Source: Candidatus Delongbacteria bacterium
GTDB taxonomy: Bacteria > UBA4055
NCBI GenBank assembly: GCA_007124045.1
Contig: SLFX01000025.1
Location: 1 to 45,569 of the forward strand
Direction of reading: 5' to 3'
Length of the DNA stretch: 45,569 nt
In this document: piece by piece, positions 1-7,810 of the stretch
Layout: every line of letters begins with the position of its first letter
Numbering within the stretch: the stretch's first letter is position 1
The notes under the pieces: generated by a model
Told to the model about the DNA's origin: nothing
Databases searched by the model: none
The model's input: the letters and a program-made list of their open reading frames with translations, nothing else
Program-made: the position numbers and the translations under genes

Positions 1-304
1 ACTCGTTCTTGCACCATTCTTCCGTGTTAAAAAATTCAATGTAGGAAAGGGTATCGTCGTCTCTGCGAAGTTCGATCTTATTGCGCAGCTTTTTCGATTT
101 GTCGAATATCGTTCCGCCGTCTAAGTGATTGAGTATCTTATTGAATTCCGATTTGGAGAATGTTGTCTTATTGTGCTTTTCGAGCCGGGTCTTGAAGTTC
201 GCCGTCAGGTCTTTTTCGTCATGTATTGAAACTCTCTCATAGCCCTGAATTTGCAGCTGCTCGATGAGTTTCTTCTCTAGTGTCGCTTCCGACTGAATGC
301 ACAT
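1..304 (-). CDS. hsdR: Type I restriction enzyme R subunit, N-terminal part (cut by window edge)
   Basis: I translated this by hand; it is open to the window edge and gives 101 residues. The stretch has the typical start of HsdR proteins: an NFKTRLEKHNK segment, then FSKSEFNKILNHL, a basic RNKIELRRDDD stretch, and IEFFNTEEWC just before the edge, all in the order seen in HsdR N-terminal domains. HsdR is the ATP-dependent translocase and nuclease of type I restriction systems; the nuclease and helicase motifs lie outside the window. The start is ATG at 304, with AAGGA about 12 nt upstream. No hsdM or hsdS lies on the upstream side, where hicA is found, so the rest of the system must be downstream or elsewhere. 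A strong promoter (371-399) and a perfect inverted repeat (328-354) precede it. Confidence 0.8.
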   Translation of the reverse strand, partial: MCIQSEATLEKKLIEQLQIQGYERVSIHDEKDLTANFKTRLEKHNKTTFSKSEFNKILNHLDGGTIFDKSKKLRNKIELRRDDDTLSYIEFFNTEEWCKNE

Positions 305-327
305 AGGCTTTGGTTTTCCTTATTTGT

Positions 328-354
328 AATTCAACAGACACCGTCTGTTGAATT
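328..354. repeat. Perfect inverted repeat in the hsdR leader (operator or hairpin)
   Basis: Two 12-nt arms, AATTCAACAGAC and GTCTGTTGAATT, pair perfectly around a 3-nt loop. The repeat lies 24 nt upstream of the hsdR ATG and begins about 10 nt after the transcription start predicted from the promoter at 371-399. There is no U-run after it, so it does not look like a terminator. It may be a repressor site just downstream of the start point, or an RNA hairpin in the leader. Confidence 0.75.
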
Positions 355-370
355 CATTAGTTAAGTAAGG

Positions 371-399
371 AATATATGTTTATTCGCATGTTTTGTCAA
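371..399 (-). promoter_or_regulatory. Promoter of hsdR
   Basis: On the minus strand a consensus -35 box TTGACA (394-399) is followed after exactly 17 bp by TATATT (371-376). The -35 box overlaps the last codons of hicA. Predicted start near 364, giving a leader of about 60 nt that contains the inverted repeat at 328-354. Confidence 0.7.
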
Positions 400-581
400 A
401 TTTCAGGAATGCTTAAATATCTGCAAATCTTTTTAACAAGCAGATCGGGAATCTCTTTATGCCTTGGTACGGCTTCGATATGACCAGTCTGGGGATTTAT
501 CCATAACGAATGACTTCGGCCTTCTCTTTTAAGATAGCATCCGTTTCTCCTAAGGTGCTTTATAAGGTCGTTTCTTTTCAT
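396..581 (-). CDS. hicA: HicA-family toxin (mRNA interferase)
   Basis: A 61-aa protein with the double-stranded-RNA-binding-like HicA fold. It starts MKRNDLIKHLRRNGC, then has the GRSHSLW segment whose histidine (H24) matches the catalytic His of HicA, then an EAVPRHKEIPDLLVKKI stretch typical of the family's C-terminal half. HicA toxins cleave mRNA or tmRNA and are silenced by HicB. The ATG overlaps the hicB stop by 4 nt (ATGA), so the two are translationally coupled, with the antitoxin first. The end of the gene contains the -35 box of the hsdR promoter, so the toxin-antitoxin pair directly abuts the restriction gene. Confidence 0.85.
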   Translation of the reverse strand: MKRNDLIKHLRRNGCYLKREGRSHSLWINPQTGHIEAVPRHKEIPDLLVKKICRYLSIPEI

Positions 582-793
582 CCGATTGCTACAACTTCCG
601 ACTGAGCAGTCTTTGGCACAGATCGCATAGTATCCTGCCTGTGATCTTCAAGGATAAGTTTAATCGCTTCAGACAGATTTTCAAGACATTCTTCTTTTGT
701 TTTTCCCTGACCGTTGGCCCCGGGTATTTCTGCACAATAAGAGATGTACCAGTCTCCGTCCTGCTCTATTATAGCTGTAAACTCGTTGTGCAT
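578..793 (-). CDS. hicB: HicB-family antitoxin, short form
   Basis: A 71-aa protein of the HicB/UPF0150 type: EFTAIIEQDGDWYISYCAEIP, then a GANGQGKTKEECLENL helix segment. It should bind and block HicA and repress its own operon. I place the start at the internal ATG (793) because GGGAG lies about 7 nt before it; an ORF can be opened 9 codons further up but without a ribosome site. The protein lacks the C-terminal ribbon-helix-helix or HTH domain of longer HicB proteins, so how it would bind DNA is unclear. It overlaps hicA by 4 nt. Confidence 0.82.
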   Translation of the reverse strand: MHNEFTAIIEQDGDWYISYCAEIPGANGQGKTKEECLENLSEAIKLILEDHRQDTMRSVPKTAQSEVVAIG

Positions 794-818
794 TTTTTTT
801 CTCCCGTTTGTTATCTGC

Positions 819-847
819 AATATAATAAATTTATCATCTTAAATCAA
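819..847 (-). promoter_or_regulatory. Promoter of hicBA
   Basis: Minus strand TTGATT (842-847), 17-bp spacer, TATATT (819-824). The predicted start near 812 leaves a leader of about 18 nt carrying the hicB ribosome site. It overlaps the last codons of the upstream gene, so hicBA can be transcribed on its own. Confidence 0.65.
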
Positions 848-2713
848 TCCCAAACATGGTCCCGCTACAGTTTCTCGACTCTTTCTCCTTTCTTGACCCT
901 GCGTTTTATTCCCCCATTTGTTGCCGCATCTGTTGCAGTACCGCAGATCTTTGTAATCATCGAAGAATTCTGTCGTTTTCTTAGCTCTCCGTTCGTAATA
1001 GTATGTTATGGTGTCGCTGGACTCTGATTTGCCCTTGAATTTATCCCAGGTTCCCCAGGAGACCTCTTTTGACTCTCCGAGGTATGCGGACCCTTTGTTC
1101 GAGGTCAGGTCCATTGCTCTGCAGGCGCTGCATTTGTTGTAGGTGATGTTCTTTCTTGCCCTGGCGATCCAGTAGCCGAAAGGCAGTGTGCATACTGCAA
1201 GATATGTCCAGAACCCGTTCGATGCGTTGTCGAAAAAGCTTGCGAGCGTGCCGGACCTGAATATTGCCGCCCATCCGAACTGATAACCAGATATGCTCAG
1301 CCACAAAATGAAGAAATAATAACCTATGATCAACATTATCTGATCTGTAAAGATCGATCCTTCCTTGTCTAATTTCGGGCAGTGGTCGCTTAAAAGTATG
1401 AAAGGGTGTAGGATAAATCTCGGTATTGAAAGGAATAGGAAAGATGTGAAAAGCGCTATGAGATAGTAAAGCCCCCACAGCAGTATTTTGACGAAGAAGT
1501 TCGTTTGCGTCCATTCCTCAAATTTGAGCTCGAACGATCCTTTTTGAACGGGAGCGTAGTAGAAAGCTGATTTTACGGGATTGTACAGAGGCGCTTTTCT
1601 GAGCAGTTGTGCGAAAGGCAGTTTGTCGGGAAAACTTCTCCCCCGCTCAAGGTCTGTTTCGAACGATACCGCTTTCCCGTCCGGCCCGAATTTTACGAAT
1701 ACTCCCTGATACTTCTGCTCCTTTGTTAATATCCCGATATGCCTGAAGTGAGCCTCTTTTGCGCCCTCATAATGCAAGACCGCTCCCGCCGGGCCGTAAA
1801 TCTTCTCGATATCTTCAAGTTCCCTTCCGGTAATTCTTTCCGCGAACGCTTCGTACTCAGCCGGAAATCTGTATATCCTGCCTGTTGACGGTATTTTGCC
1901 GTAAAAACCGTAATAGATCTGAAATTCCGCGACATTGTAGGGCGTGGGTGTGGTCGAATAGATCAGTCCTCTTCTGCCGTCCTCAGTCTCGATCTCGGTA
2001 AATCTGGATTTGAGCATCAGTCCGCCCATTCCCCTGCGCCTCGTATCGTTGCCTTCCACATGGTAATTGATGATCCTGACCTTTTCTCCCGCTCTGACAC
2101 TGTCTGTGGAGGTTTCCTGCTCTATACTGCTGAAAAGTTCAGCGTCGAAGTTGAGTACTCCGGTTTTCGCTCCCGATACTCTGCTGAAATGTATGTATCC
2201 CCTGTCGCCGTTCTCAGTTTCGATCTGAATAAAGTATCTTGCTGTCCTCGAAACCGGCTTTACCCTGTCGCCCGGCCTCAGTATTATCCCGCCCCGCGCT
2301 ACTATGGAGTCTGCTTCAAAAGGGCTGAAATACAGCGGTGTTTCCTCGGCCATGATCCAGTCGTTCTCATCATATTCGAACGGTATGGTCTTAAAATCGC
2401 CGCGCATGAAAAACACAGTCAGTATAACAATTACCGCTCCGAGCATGACCGAAGCTTTGATAAGAAGTTTTTTGAAGTCAGGCACATATTTGTGCGCATT
2501 TCCGACAAGTTTTTTCATCTCCTCAAAACGCTCTTTGAGCTCAGGGTCATCAAGAGGTATTTTCTCTATTTCGGCAAGAATTTCCTCTGACCGTTTTATC
2601 TCCTTTACCGTAAAAGGCCACTTATAAAAATCATCCTCCTCTTCCGAAAGCCCCGACCAGAGATCGAATATTTCCTGCAGTTTTTCGCTTGCTCTTGAAT
2701 TATTGTCATCCAT
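839..2713 (-). CDS. Unrecognised membrane protein with SH3-like repeats and split zinc ribbon
   Basis: A 624-aa protein that I do not recognise. Residues 1-80 are acidic and helical, followed by a membrane segment at about 84-103. The next 300 residues would lie outside the membrane and contain two bacterial-SH3-like stretches (about 146-178 and 207-252), each with a G-E/D-x-V start and an IETE-DGxRGxI end. Further membrane segments lie at about 407-435, 455-487 and 501-518. The soluble tail has two CxxC pairs (C528/C531 and C593/C596) some 60 residues apart, which could form one zinc ribbon. It starts 15 nt after the aminotransferase gene and probably shares its transcript. The ribosome site is weak (AGG about 10 nt upstream). 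A sensory or envelope role is only a guess. Confidence 0.6.
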   Translation of the reverse strand: MDDNNSRASEKLQEIFDLWSGLSEEEDDFYKWPFTVKEIKRSEEILAEIEKIPLDDPELKERFEEMKKLVGNAHKYVPDFKKLLIKASVMLGAVIVILTVFFMRGDFKTIPFEYDENDWIMAEETPLYFSPFEADSIVARGGIILRPGDRVKPVSRTARYFIQIETENGDRGYIHFSRVSGAKTGVLNFDAELFSSIEQETSTDSVRAGEKVRIINYHVEGNDTRRRGMGGLMLKSRFTEIETEDGRRGLIYSTTPTPYNVAEFQIYYGFYGKIPSTGRIYRFPAEYEAFAERITGRELEDIEKIYGPAGAVLHYEGAKEAHFRHIGILTKEQKYQGVFVKFGPDGKAVSFETDLERGRSFPDKLPFAQLLRKAPLYNPVKSAFYYAPVQKGSFELKFEEWTQTNFFVKILLWGLYYLIALFTSFLFLSIPRFILHPFILLSDHCPKLDKEGSIFTDQIMLIIGYYFFILWLSISGYQFGWAAIFRSGTLASFFDNASNGFWTYLAVCTLPFGYWIARARKNITYNKCSACRAMDLTSNKGSAYLGESKEVSWGTWDKFKGKSESSDTITYYYERRAKKTTEFFDDYKDLRYCNRCGNKWGNKTQGQERRKSRETVAGPCLGLI

Positions 2714-2728
2714 TTACATGTGCCTGTT

Positions 2729-3898
2729 TTATTTCATAACTATTTCTTTCAATACCGCTCCGAATACAGACAAAAACACTTCCAGCTCATTTTCCCCGAT
2801 CGTCAAAGGAGGAAGAAGCCTCAGTATGTTGCCGCAGGTCATATTGACCAGAATTCCGTTCTGCAAAAACAGACCGGGCAGCCTTTCCGAACCTTTAAGG
2901 ATCTCAACGCCGGTCATCAGTCCGATACCGCTTATTCTTCCGATTAAATCAGGGTATTCTTCCTTCAGCTTCATCAGCCCTGCATGAAGTATTTGCCCCT
3001 TTGTGGTAACTGCATCTAAGAATCCGGAAGCTGTTATCTGCCTCACTGCCGCCAGTCCGGCTACGCATGATACGGGATTGCCGCCGAATGTTGATCCGTG
3101 TTCGCCCGGTCCCAGGATTTTTGAATATTTTTCTGATACGAGTAGTGCGCCCAGAGGAAGCCCTCCGCCGATCCCTTTTGCTGCAGCACAGATGTCGGGA
3201 ACTATTCCGTAGTTCTCGAACGCAAAAAATTTCCCCGTTCTTCCCATCCCGGACTGGATCTCATCAATAAAAAGCAGTGCGCCTTCCCTTTCTGTCAACT
3301 CTCTCAGTCTTATTAAAAAGTTCCTGTCCGCGACATTAACTCCGCCCTGCCCCTGAATTGTTTCGATAACTACTCCGGCCGTATTTTTATCGATACGACT
3401 CAGACTTTCTCCGGAATTAAACGGAAGTCTCACGATACCCGGTACGGCAGTTTCTGTGTATACAGATGAAATGTCCGGTTCGGAAAGTGATGCCGAACCT
3501 GAAGTCCTGCCGTGGAAAGCTTTGGAAAAAACAATAATATCTTTTTTTCCTGTAATTGAAGAGTGCTTTCTTATTATTTTAAGCCCCGCCTCCATAGCTT
3601 CCGTGCCCGAATTGGTAAAAAACACACTCCCTGCAAATGTATTGCCGCATATCCATTCCGCGAGTTCCACAGCAGGTTCCGACCTGAAATAGTTGGAAAT
3701 ATGCATGTATCTGCCGGTCTGTTCCGTAACTGCCTTTTTTATGGCCCTGTTTCCGTGTCCCAGAACATTTACCCCCAGGCCGGAAAACATATCAAGGTAA
3801 GGTGTCTCACCATCGTATAGGTACGAACCTTCCGCCCGTGTAATATTAAGTTTTATCCTCTTATAAACGGGAATAAAATATTTGTCATAAACTTCCAA
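2729..3898 (-). CDS. argD: Class III aminotransferase, acetylornithine aminotransferase-like
   Basis: A 389-aa fold-type I PLP enzyme of the ArgD/ornithine aminotransferase class. Visible landmarks are the FFTNSGTEAMEAGLK phosphate-binding segment (about 93-107), FHGRTSGS (128-135), the FIDEIQSGMGRTG cofactor segment with D212, the Schiff-base lysine K241 in AAAKGIGGGLPLG, and HGSTFGGNPV near 267. Length and motif spacing fit ArgD, which moves an amino group between N-acetylornithine and 2-oxoglutarate in arginine synthesis. Related enzymes act on succinyl-diaminopimelate, LysW-bound lysine precursors or putrescine, and no other arginine gene is present here to decide. The start codon is TTG with GAGG about 8 nt upstream; an ATG just upstream is out of frame. 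Confidence 0.8.
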   Translation of the reverse strand: MEVYDKYFIPVYKRIKLNITRAEGSYLYDGETPYLDMFSGLGVNVLGHGNRAIKKAVTEQTGRYMHISNYFRSEPAVELAEWICGNTFAGSVFFTNSGTEAMEAGLKIIRKHSSITGKKDIIVFSKAFHGRTSGSASLSEPDISSVYTETAVPGIVRLPFNSGESLSRIDKNTAGVVIETIQGQGGVNVADRNFLIRLRELTEREGALLFIDEIQSGMGRTGKFFAFENYGIVPDICAAAKGIGGGLPLGALLVSEKYSKILGPGEHGSTFGGNPVSCVAGLAAVRQITASGFLDAVTTKGQILHAGLMKLKEEYPDLIGRISGIGLMTGVEILKGSERLPGLFLQNGILVNMTCGNILRLLPPLTIGENELEVFLSVFGAVLKEIVMK

Positions 3899-4020
3899 TT
3901 CATGATCCTCTGTTTTGTCTGAAAAATAAGTTAAAATGCAGCTTTTTCAAAGCAAAATAAAATAATGCAGTTTTTTTTTCGTTAACACAGATGAAAGCAA
4001 ACAAAAAAAGGAGAATCAAA

Positions 4021-4506
4021 ATGAAAAAGATGATAACAGCGATAATACTGACGGGAGCCGTTCTGTTTACGGCTGCTGCTCAGGGACCGAATATGCGGGA
4101 AATGATGAGAGAAAAGGCGATGAGGGCAAGGCATCACCATCACGGACACATGCACGGTTTCAACAGAAAAATGATGGAACAGCTGGAAGTTACCGCTGAA
4201 CAGAGAGATAAGATCGAAGCTGTCAGAGTCAGATTCCAAAAACAGATGATAGATCTGCAGGCGGAAATGAAAAAGCTCCGTATTGATAAAAGAACTGAAA
4301 TGAATGCTCTGAATTTTTCAAAAGCAAAAAACATCAACAAACTTATGTCCGATAATATGCTGAAGATGAAGAACGCAAAAATTGACGAGATATCGGAAAT
4401 GGTAAAGATACTGAACAAAGAGCAGACAGAAAAGTATAAAGAACTAAATTCCTCCGCAGGCAGAGCGGAAGGGATGAAGATGCGTAAAACGCACAAGAAA
4501 CACTAA
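4021..4506 (+). CDS. Spy/CpxP-like periplasmic protein
   Basis: A 161-aa exported protein. A signal peptide (KKMITAIILTGAVLFTAAA) is followed by a histidine-rich stretch HHHHGHMH, then a methionine- and lysine-rich helical body that opens with the LEVTAEQRDKI motif, a variant of the LTxxQ motif of Spy and CpxP. A second such motif, LNKEQTEKY, lies near the C-terminus. Family members are periplasmic chaperones or metal-responsive sensors; the histidine cluster suggests metal binding here. The ATG at 4021 has AGGAG 6-7 nt upstream, which rules out the in-frame ATG 30 nt earlier. The gene is transcribed alone and ends in a strong terminator. Confidence 0.72.
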   Translation: MKKMITAIILTGAVLFTAAAQGPNMREMMREKAMRARHHHHGHMHGFNRKMMEQLEVTAEQRDKIEAVRVRFQKQMIDLQAEMKKLRIDKRTEMNALNFSKAKNINKLMSDNMLKMKNAKIDEISEMVKILNKEQTEKYKELNSSAGRAEGMKMRKTHKKH

Positions 4507-4527
4507 CCTCACTCCTCCTCAAAAAGA

Positions 4528-4553
4528 AAAGAGCCTGAAATTTCAGGCTCTTT
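4528..4553. terminator. Terminator, probably bidirectional
   Basis: A perfect 13-bp inverted repeat (AAAGAGCCTGAAA and TTTCAGGCTCTTT) with T-rich sequence after it on the plus strand and A-rich sequence before it. It sits between the Spy-like gene and the convergent small membrane protein gene, so it can end transcripts from both sides. Confidence 0.8.
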
Positions 4554-4559
4554 CTTTTT

Positions 4560-4853
4560 CTATATGTGGATAAACAGCACTCCTGCAAGTATGAGAAGAT
4601 ACCGCCAGTCCGGTTTTTCATAAGGTTTGTTCTTCATAAATGCTTTTGCACACATCAGAAGTATCAGTGACGACAATTTTGCAGCGCCTGAAAAACCGGG
4701 GTTTATAAGCAAAGAGTAGAGTGAAAAAAGAATAGCTGCAGAATAGATGATAACTGTGCAGGAACTGAATTTTAATGTCCTGAAAATAGTGTATATGATC
4801 TCTGCAGCTGCGGCGGTTATCAGAAGAAAAAGCACAATCAGTTCAGCTCTCAA
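4560..4853 (-). CDS. Small integral membrane protein, function unknown
   Basis: About 97 aa, mostly hydrophobic. It has three or four membrane segments: LIVLFLLITAAAAEIIYTIF at the start, VIIYSAAILFSLYSLLI, a short LSSLILLMCAKAF, and WRYLLILAGVLFIHI at the very C-terminus. I choose the TTG at 4853 because GGAGG lies 6 nt before it; an ATG 36 nt further up lacks such a site. The start lies inside the last codons of the heptosyltransferase gene (11-nt overlap), so translation is probably coupled to it. I do not recognise the family; a role in envelope synthesis is suggested only by the neighbour. Confidence 0.6.
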   Translation of the reverse strand: MRAELIVLFLLITAAAAEIIYTIFRTLKFSSCTVIIYSAAILFSLYSLLINPGFSGAAKLSSLILLMCAKAFMKNKPYEKPDWRYLLILAGVLFIHI

Positions 4854-5847
4854 GAATATCCTCCAGAGCTTCATGAACATCATTAACACTTATTCCGTTC
4901 ATGCATCCAAAGTGTTTTTTAGGACATTTTTTTCTTCCGAAATGGGTACAAGGCCTGCATTTCAGGGCTCTGTTCTCAACGACCCTGTAATTTGTTGAAT
5001 AGGGAAAGAAACCGAATTCTTCGGTGGTAGAACCGAATATTGCCACGATCTTTTTACCGAAGCATTCCGCCATATGCATTGGCCCGTTATCGTTTGTCAC
5101 CACAGCGTCCGCGAATTTTATCACCGAAGCAGTCTCCTGAAGCGTGAGCCTGTCTGTAAGATCCGTTATTTTCCCTTCGGATCCGGCGGCAATATATTTT
5201 GATATTTTCGACTCGGCGGCTCCTTTGCCTATGATTATCACATTTCGGTTTTTGCTCTTTTCTCCAATTATTCTTTCTGCAAGCTGACGGAAATAATCCT
5301 CAGGCCACATCTTTGTGCTGTAACTCGCACCGGGTATCATAACAATGTAGTTTTTATTGTGCAGACCGTAATTTTCAACAGTTTTCACTTCAATATCTTT
5401 ATCGAGTCCGAATCTTGGCCTGTAATTTCCCGGTGTTGGGATACCCGCCCTTTCCAGAGCTTTAAAATACATTTGAGTTACAGGCATGATCTCTTTGTAT
5501 GCTTTTTTAAAATGAACGAGCATGAACCGGTCAAAAACACGCTTTTTGTAGGTAAAAACATTTTTCAGACCGTGAGACAGATAACGGGTCGAGCTGTTCT
5601 TGTGAAGATCGAATATCATATCATAGTTTGTTCTTTTTATCTCTCTCCGGATATTTTTAAGACCCTTTTTATCCTTAAAGACAAGAAGTCTTCTTATTAC
5701 AGGATTTGTCGAAAGTGTTTCTTCAAATTTTTTATTGATCACCCAGTCAATTTCTGAACGGGGGAATTCACTTTTCAAAACATCAAGTACGGGTGTGGCA
5801 AGCAGCACATCCCCCATCGAGGAAAGGCGGAGTATAAGTATTTTCAT
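4843..5847 (-). CDS. waaF: GT9 family ADP-heptose:LPS heptosyltransferase
   Basis: A 334-aa glycosyltransferase of family GT9. The N-terminus ILILRLSSMGDVLLATPVL is the acceptor-domain signature. The C-terminal nucleotide-sugar domain has MIPGASYSTKMWP, then VTNDNGPMHMAECFGKK and AIFGSTTEEFGFFP, ending with a CRPCTHFGRKKCPKKHFGC cysteine-rich segment characteristic of heptosyltransferase II-type proteins. It should transfer heptose to the inner core of lipopolysaccharide at the cytoplasmic face of the inner membrane. WaaF is the closest fit, but GT9 enzymes with other acceptors exist. It lies 28 nt beyond the cspA terminator, so either read-through or an unseen promoter drives it. The ribosome site is weak. 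Confidence 0.8.
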   Translation of the reverse strand: MKILILRLSSMGDVLLATPVLDVLKSEFPRSEIDWVINKKFEETLSTNPVIRRLLVFKDKKGLKNIRREIKRTNYDMIFDLHKNSSTRYLSHGLKNVFTYKKRVFDRFMLVHFKKAYKEIMPVTQMYFKALERAGIPTPGNYRPRFGLDKDIEVKTVENYGLHNKNYIVMIPGASYSTKMWPEDYFRQLAERIIGEKSKNRNVIIIGKGAAESKISKYIAAGSEGKITDLTDRLTLQETASVIKFADAVVTNDNGPMHMAECFGKKIVAIFGSTTEEFGFFPYSTNYRVVENRALKCRPCTHFGRKKCPKKHFGCMNGISVNDVHEALEDILES

Positions 5848-5875
5848 CTTGCGGCCTGTCTTTTGTTTAAAAAAA

Positions 5876-5899
5876 ATGCGACGGGATCCCCCGTCGCAT
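5876..5899 (-). terminator. Rho-independent terminator of the cold-shock gene
   Basis: Minus-strand stem of 10 bp (ATGCGACGGG paired with CCCGTCGCAT on the plus strand, loop of 4), followed in the direction of transcription by a run of about eight T. It lies between cspA and the heptosyltransferase gene. Confidence 0.85.
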
Positions 5900-5923
5900 T
5901 AGTACTATATTCGATACATCTAT

Positions 5924-6133
5924 CTATATAGCTTTCACATCCTGAGCCTGAGGACCCTTGTCGTTCTCGATCACGCTGAACTCGACCTTCTGTCCGTCCT
6001 GCAGTGTCTTGAAGCCGTCGTTTTCAATTGCGGAATAATGAACGAATATGTCCTTTCCGCTGTCGGTTGTAATGAATCCGTATCCTTTTGAAGAATCGAA
6101 CCACTTCACAGAACCAGTTTCGCGCTCTGTCAT
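5924..6133 (-). CDS. cspA: CspA-family cold-shock protein
   Basis: A 69-aa single-domain cold-shock protein. It has both RNA-binding motifs, KGYGFI (RNP1) and DIFVHY (RNP2), after the usual [13 protein letters not shown] start, and ends with [10 protein letters not shown]. Such proteins bind single-stranded RNA and DNA and melt RNA structure in the cytoplasm; they serve in cold shock or as constitutive RNA chaperones. AGGAGG lies 7 nt before the ATG. The gene is monocistronic, with its own terminator at 5876-5899 and a leader that may be about 100 nt long, in keeping with post-transcriptional control of this family. Confidence 0.93.
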   Translation of the reverse strand: MTERETGSVKWFDSSKGYGFITTDSGKDIFVHYSAIENDGFKTLQDGQKVEFSVIENDKGPQAQDVKAI

Positions 6134-6388
6134 TTTGCTACCTCCTAATTAAATTTTTACTACGGACCGGATTCTTTTGAAAACACAATTTTCGCTACAG
6201 AAAAACGGACCGCCCACGGAACAATACCATGTGACGGGCAATTTAATACATAAAAATACTTTCCGCAACATAAATAACAAAAAAACGCTATAAAATTTTT
6301 TGATTGATTTTTCGGTTTTTATTGCTTAATTTATACACGAGGTTTCCGGACCTTACAAAAAAGGATTAAAAACAACCGTGGAGAAACC
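6134..6388. promoter_or_regulatory. Divergent intergenic region with cspA leader
   Basis: This 255-nt AT-rich gap holds the upstream regions of cspA (minus) and the transglycosylase gene (plus). On the minus strand TTGCGG (6263-6268), 17 bp, then TAAATT (6240-6245) is a plausible but weak promoter; it would give a cspA leader of about 100 nt. ACGGACCG occurs twice in this leader (6162-6169 and 6205-6212). For the plus-strand gene I see only weak candidates near 6305-6335 (for example TATACA). Confidence 0.4.
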
Positions 6389-7810
6389 ATGAAAAAAGTG
6401 ATCCCCATGTTTTTATTTATTTTGTTTTTCGGGTTCATGTATTCCGAAGAAGAATCAGAGCTGGAAAGATACAGACGAATGCAGCGCGATGAAATACAGC
6501 AGTGGAGACAGGAAAGAGATGCTGAGCTTGACGCATACAGAGAAAGAGTTGAGCGAGACAGAAGAGAATGGCAGGAATATGTCAACAGCGTTAGAACTGT
6601 ATGGGGTGAATACACAAACACGACACCGACTTTATGGGCCGACTACGGTAAGGACCTCCGGACTCTGAGCGTAGTCGATTTTGAGAACAATAAAGTGGAA
6701 GTTGCTGCGGTGATCGAAACGGACGACCCTGAAGAAGCCGAAAGACTGCTCAAACAGAAATTCAACGACCTTCTTAACGAGAAGGAGGAAGGTACGGGCA
6801 ACAAGTTCATGGAAGGCCAGATTGCATTCGAAAAAGCCAGAGAAGAGAACGAAAGAAGGATAAGGGAGCTTCAGGAACAGCACACCAGAAGACAGGCCGA
6901 ACTTCTCGACAGGGTCAGAGAACAGAACAGACAACTGGAGGCGCAAAGGCTGGAACTTGAAAAGAAAGCTGAAGCCGAACAGCGTGAAAGAGAGAGGAAC
7001 AGAATACTTGAGGAAAAAAGAAGGACCGAGCAGAAACAGGCAGAGATAGCAAAAAAAGAGCGTGAAGAGCGAAGAAAACTTGAAGAAGAGAGAAGAAAGC
7101 AGGAGGAAAAACTGGTAAAAACAGTAGATACCTCAAACAGCGCTCAGTTCATAGAAAAAGCGGTCAGAGAAAATGTCCAGAAAGAAGTTATAATTGGAGA
7201 AGACGGCAGGGCGAGGACAAAATTCAGTATAACTCTTGAAATGGCACCGAATGCTATACAGAGAAGAGCAGAACAGTATATGGATCTGATCGTTGAATAC
7301 AGCAATAAATATGACCTTGATGTATCGATCGTTCTTGCACTGATCCAAACCGAATCCGCATTCAACCCGAGAGCTTATTCAAGAAGACCTGACGGGACCC
7401 CGATGGCTATAGGACTTATGCAGATAATACCTTCACAGGCGGGAAGAGATGCCCACAAAGCTCTTTACGGCACTGACAGGATCGTTGAGACCGAATACTT
7501 ATTCGACCCGGTCAACAACATGAAGATGGGTACATGGTATCTCAGATTTTTGTACAGATGGTGGGACAGGTATGAGAACAGATCTTTCGGAAGAACCAGC
7601 AGCCGTGTGAAAAATGAGTATCTCGCCATAGCATCATACAACCAGGGTATGGGTACCATCCTGAATAACGCGTACAGGGTTCACAACCTGATAGATAAAT
7701 CCGACGAGGAAACTTTCAGAATACTTACTACTGAACCGAAAATACCTCTTGAAGGCAGGAATTATCTCCTTAAGATCGAAGAGAGAAAACATATTTACAG
7801 GAAGAACTAA
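6389..7810 (+). CDS. MltC-like lytic transglycosylase with a coiled-coil insert
   Basis: A 473-aa exported murein transglycosylase. Residues 1-19 form a signal peptide without a lipobox cysteine. Residues about 70-128 resemble the MltC N-terminal domain (DUF3393), including VVDFENNKVEV. Residues about 130-245 are an almost uninterrupted Glu/Arg/Lys/Gln coiled coil that E. coli MltC lacks. The rest is an SLT lysozyme-like domain: LALIQTESAFNP with catalytic E322, AIGLMQIIPSQAGRD, and AIASYNQGMGTIL. It should cleave the MurNAc-GlcNAc bond in the periplasm to give anhydro-MurNAc ends. Its stop codon overlaps the next ATG by one nucleotide, so the two are coupled. Confidence 0.82.
   Translation: MKKVIPMFLFILFFGFMYSEEESELERYRRMQRDEIQQWRQERDAELDAYRERVERDRREWQEYVNSVRTVWGEYTNTTPTLWADYGKDLRTLSVVDFENNKVEVAAVIETDDPEEAERLLKQKFNDLLNEKEEGTGNKFMEGQIAFEKAREENERRIRELQEQHTRRQAELLDRVREQNRQLEAQRLELEKKAEAEQRERERNRILEEKRRTEQKQAEIAKKEREERRKLEEERRKQEEKLVKTVDTSNSAQFIEKAVRENVQKEVIIGEDGRARTKFSITLEMAPNAIQRRAEQYMDLIVEYSNKYDLDVSIVLALIQTESAFNPRAYSRRPDGTPMAIGLMQIIPSQAGRDAHKALYGTDRIVETEYLFDPVNNMKMGTWYLRFLYRWWDRYENRSFGRTSSRVKNEYLAIASYNQGMGTILNNAYRVHNLIDKSDEETFRILTTEPKIPLEGRNYLLKIEERKHIYRKN

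Noticed and set aside
641-2627. Open frames on the plus strand at 641-1027, 2060-2590 and 2304-2627
   Set aside because: They lie opposite hicB and the membrane protein gene, lack ribosome sites and give no recognisable protein.
3991-4020. Start of the Spy-like gene at the ATG at 3991
   Set aside because: It would place a lysine-rich decapeptide ahead of a good signal peptide, while AGGAG is correctly spaced for the ATG at 4021.
6162-6212. ACGGACCG repeated twice in the cspA leader as a cold-sensing element
   Set aside because: Two 8-nt copies are too little to claim a structure; recorded only in the intergenic entry.
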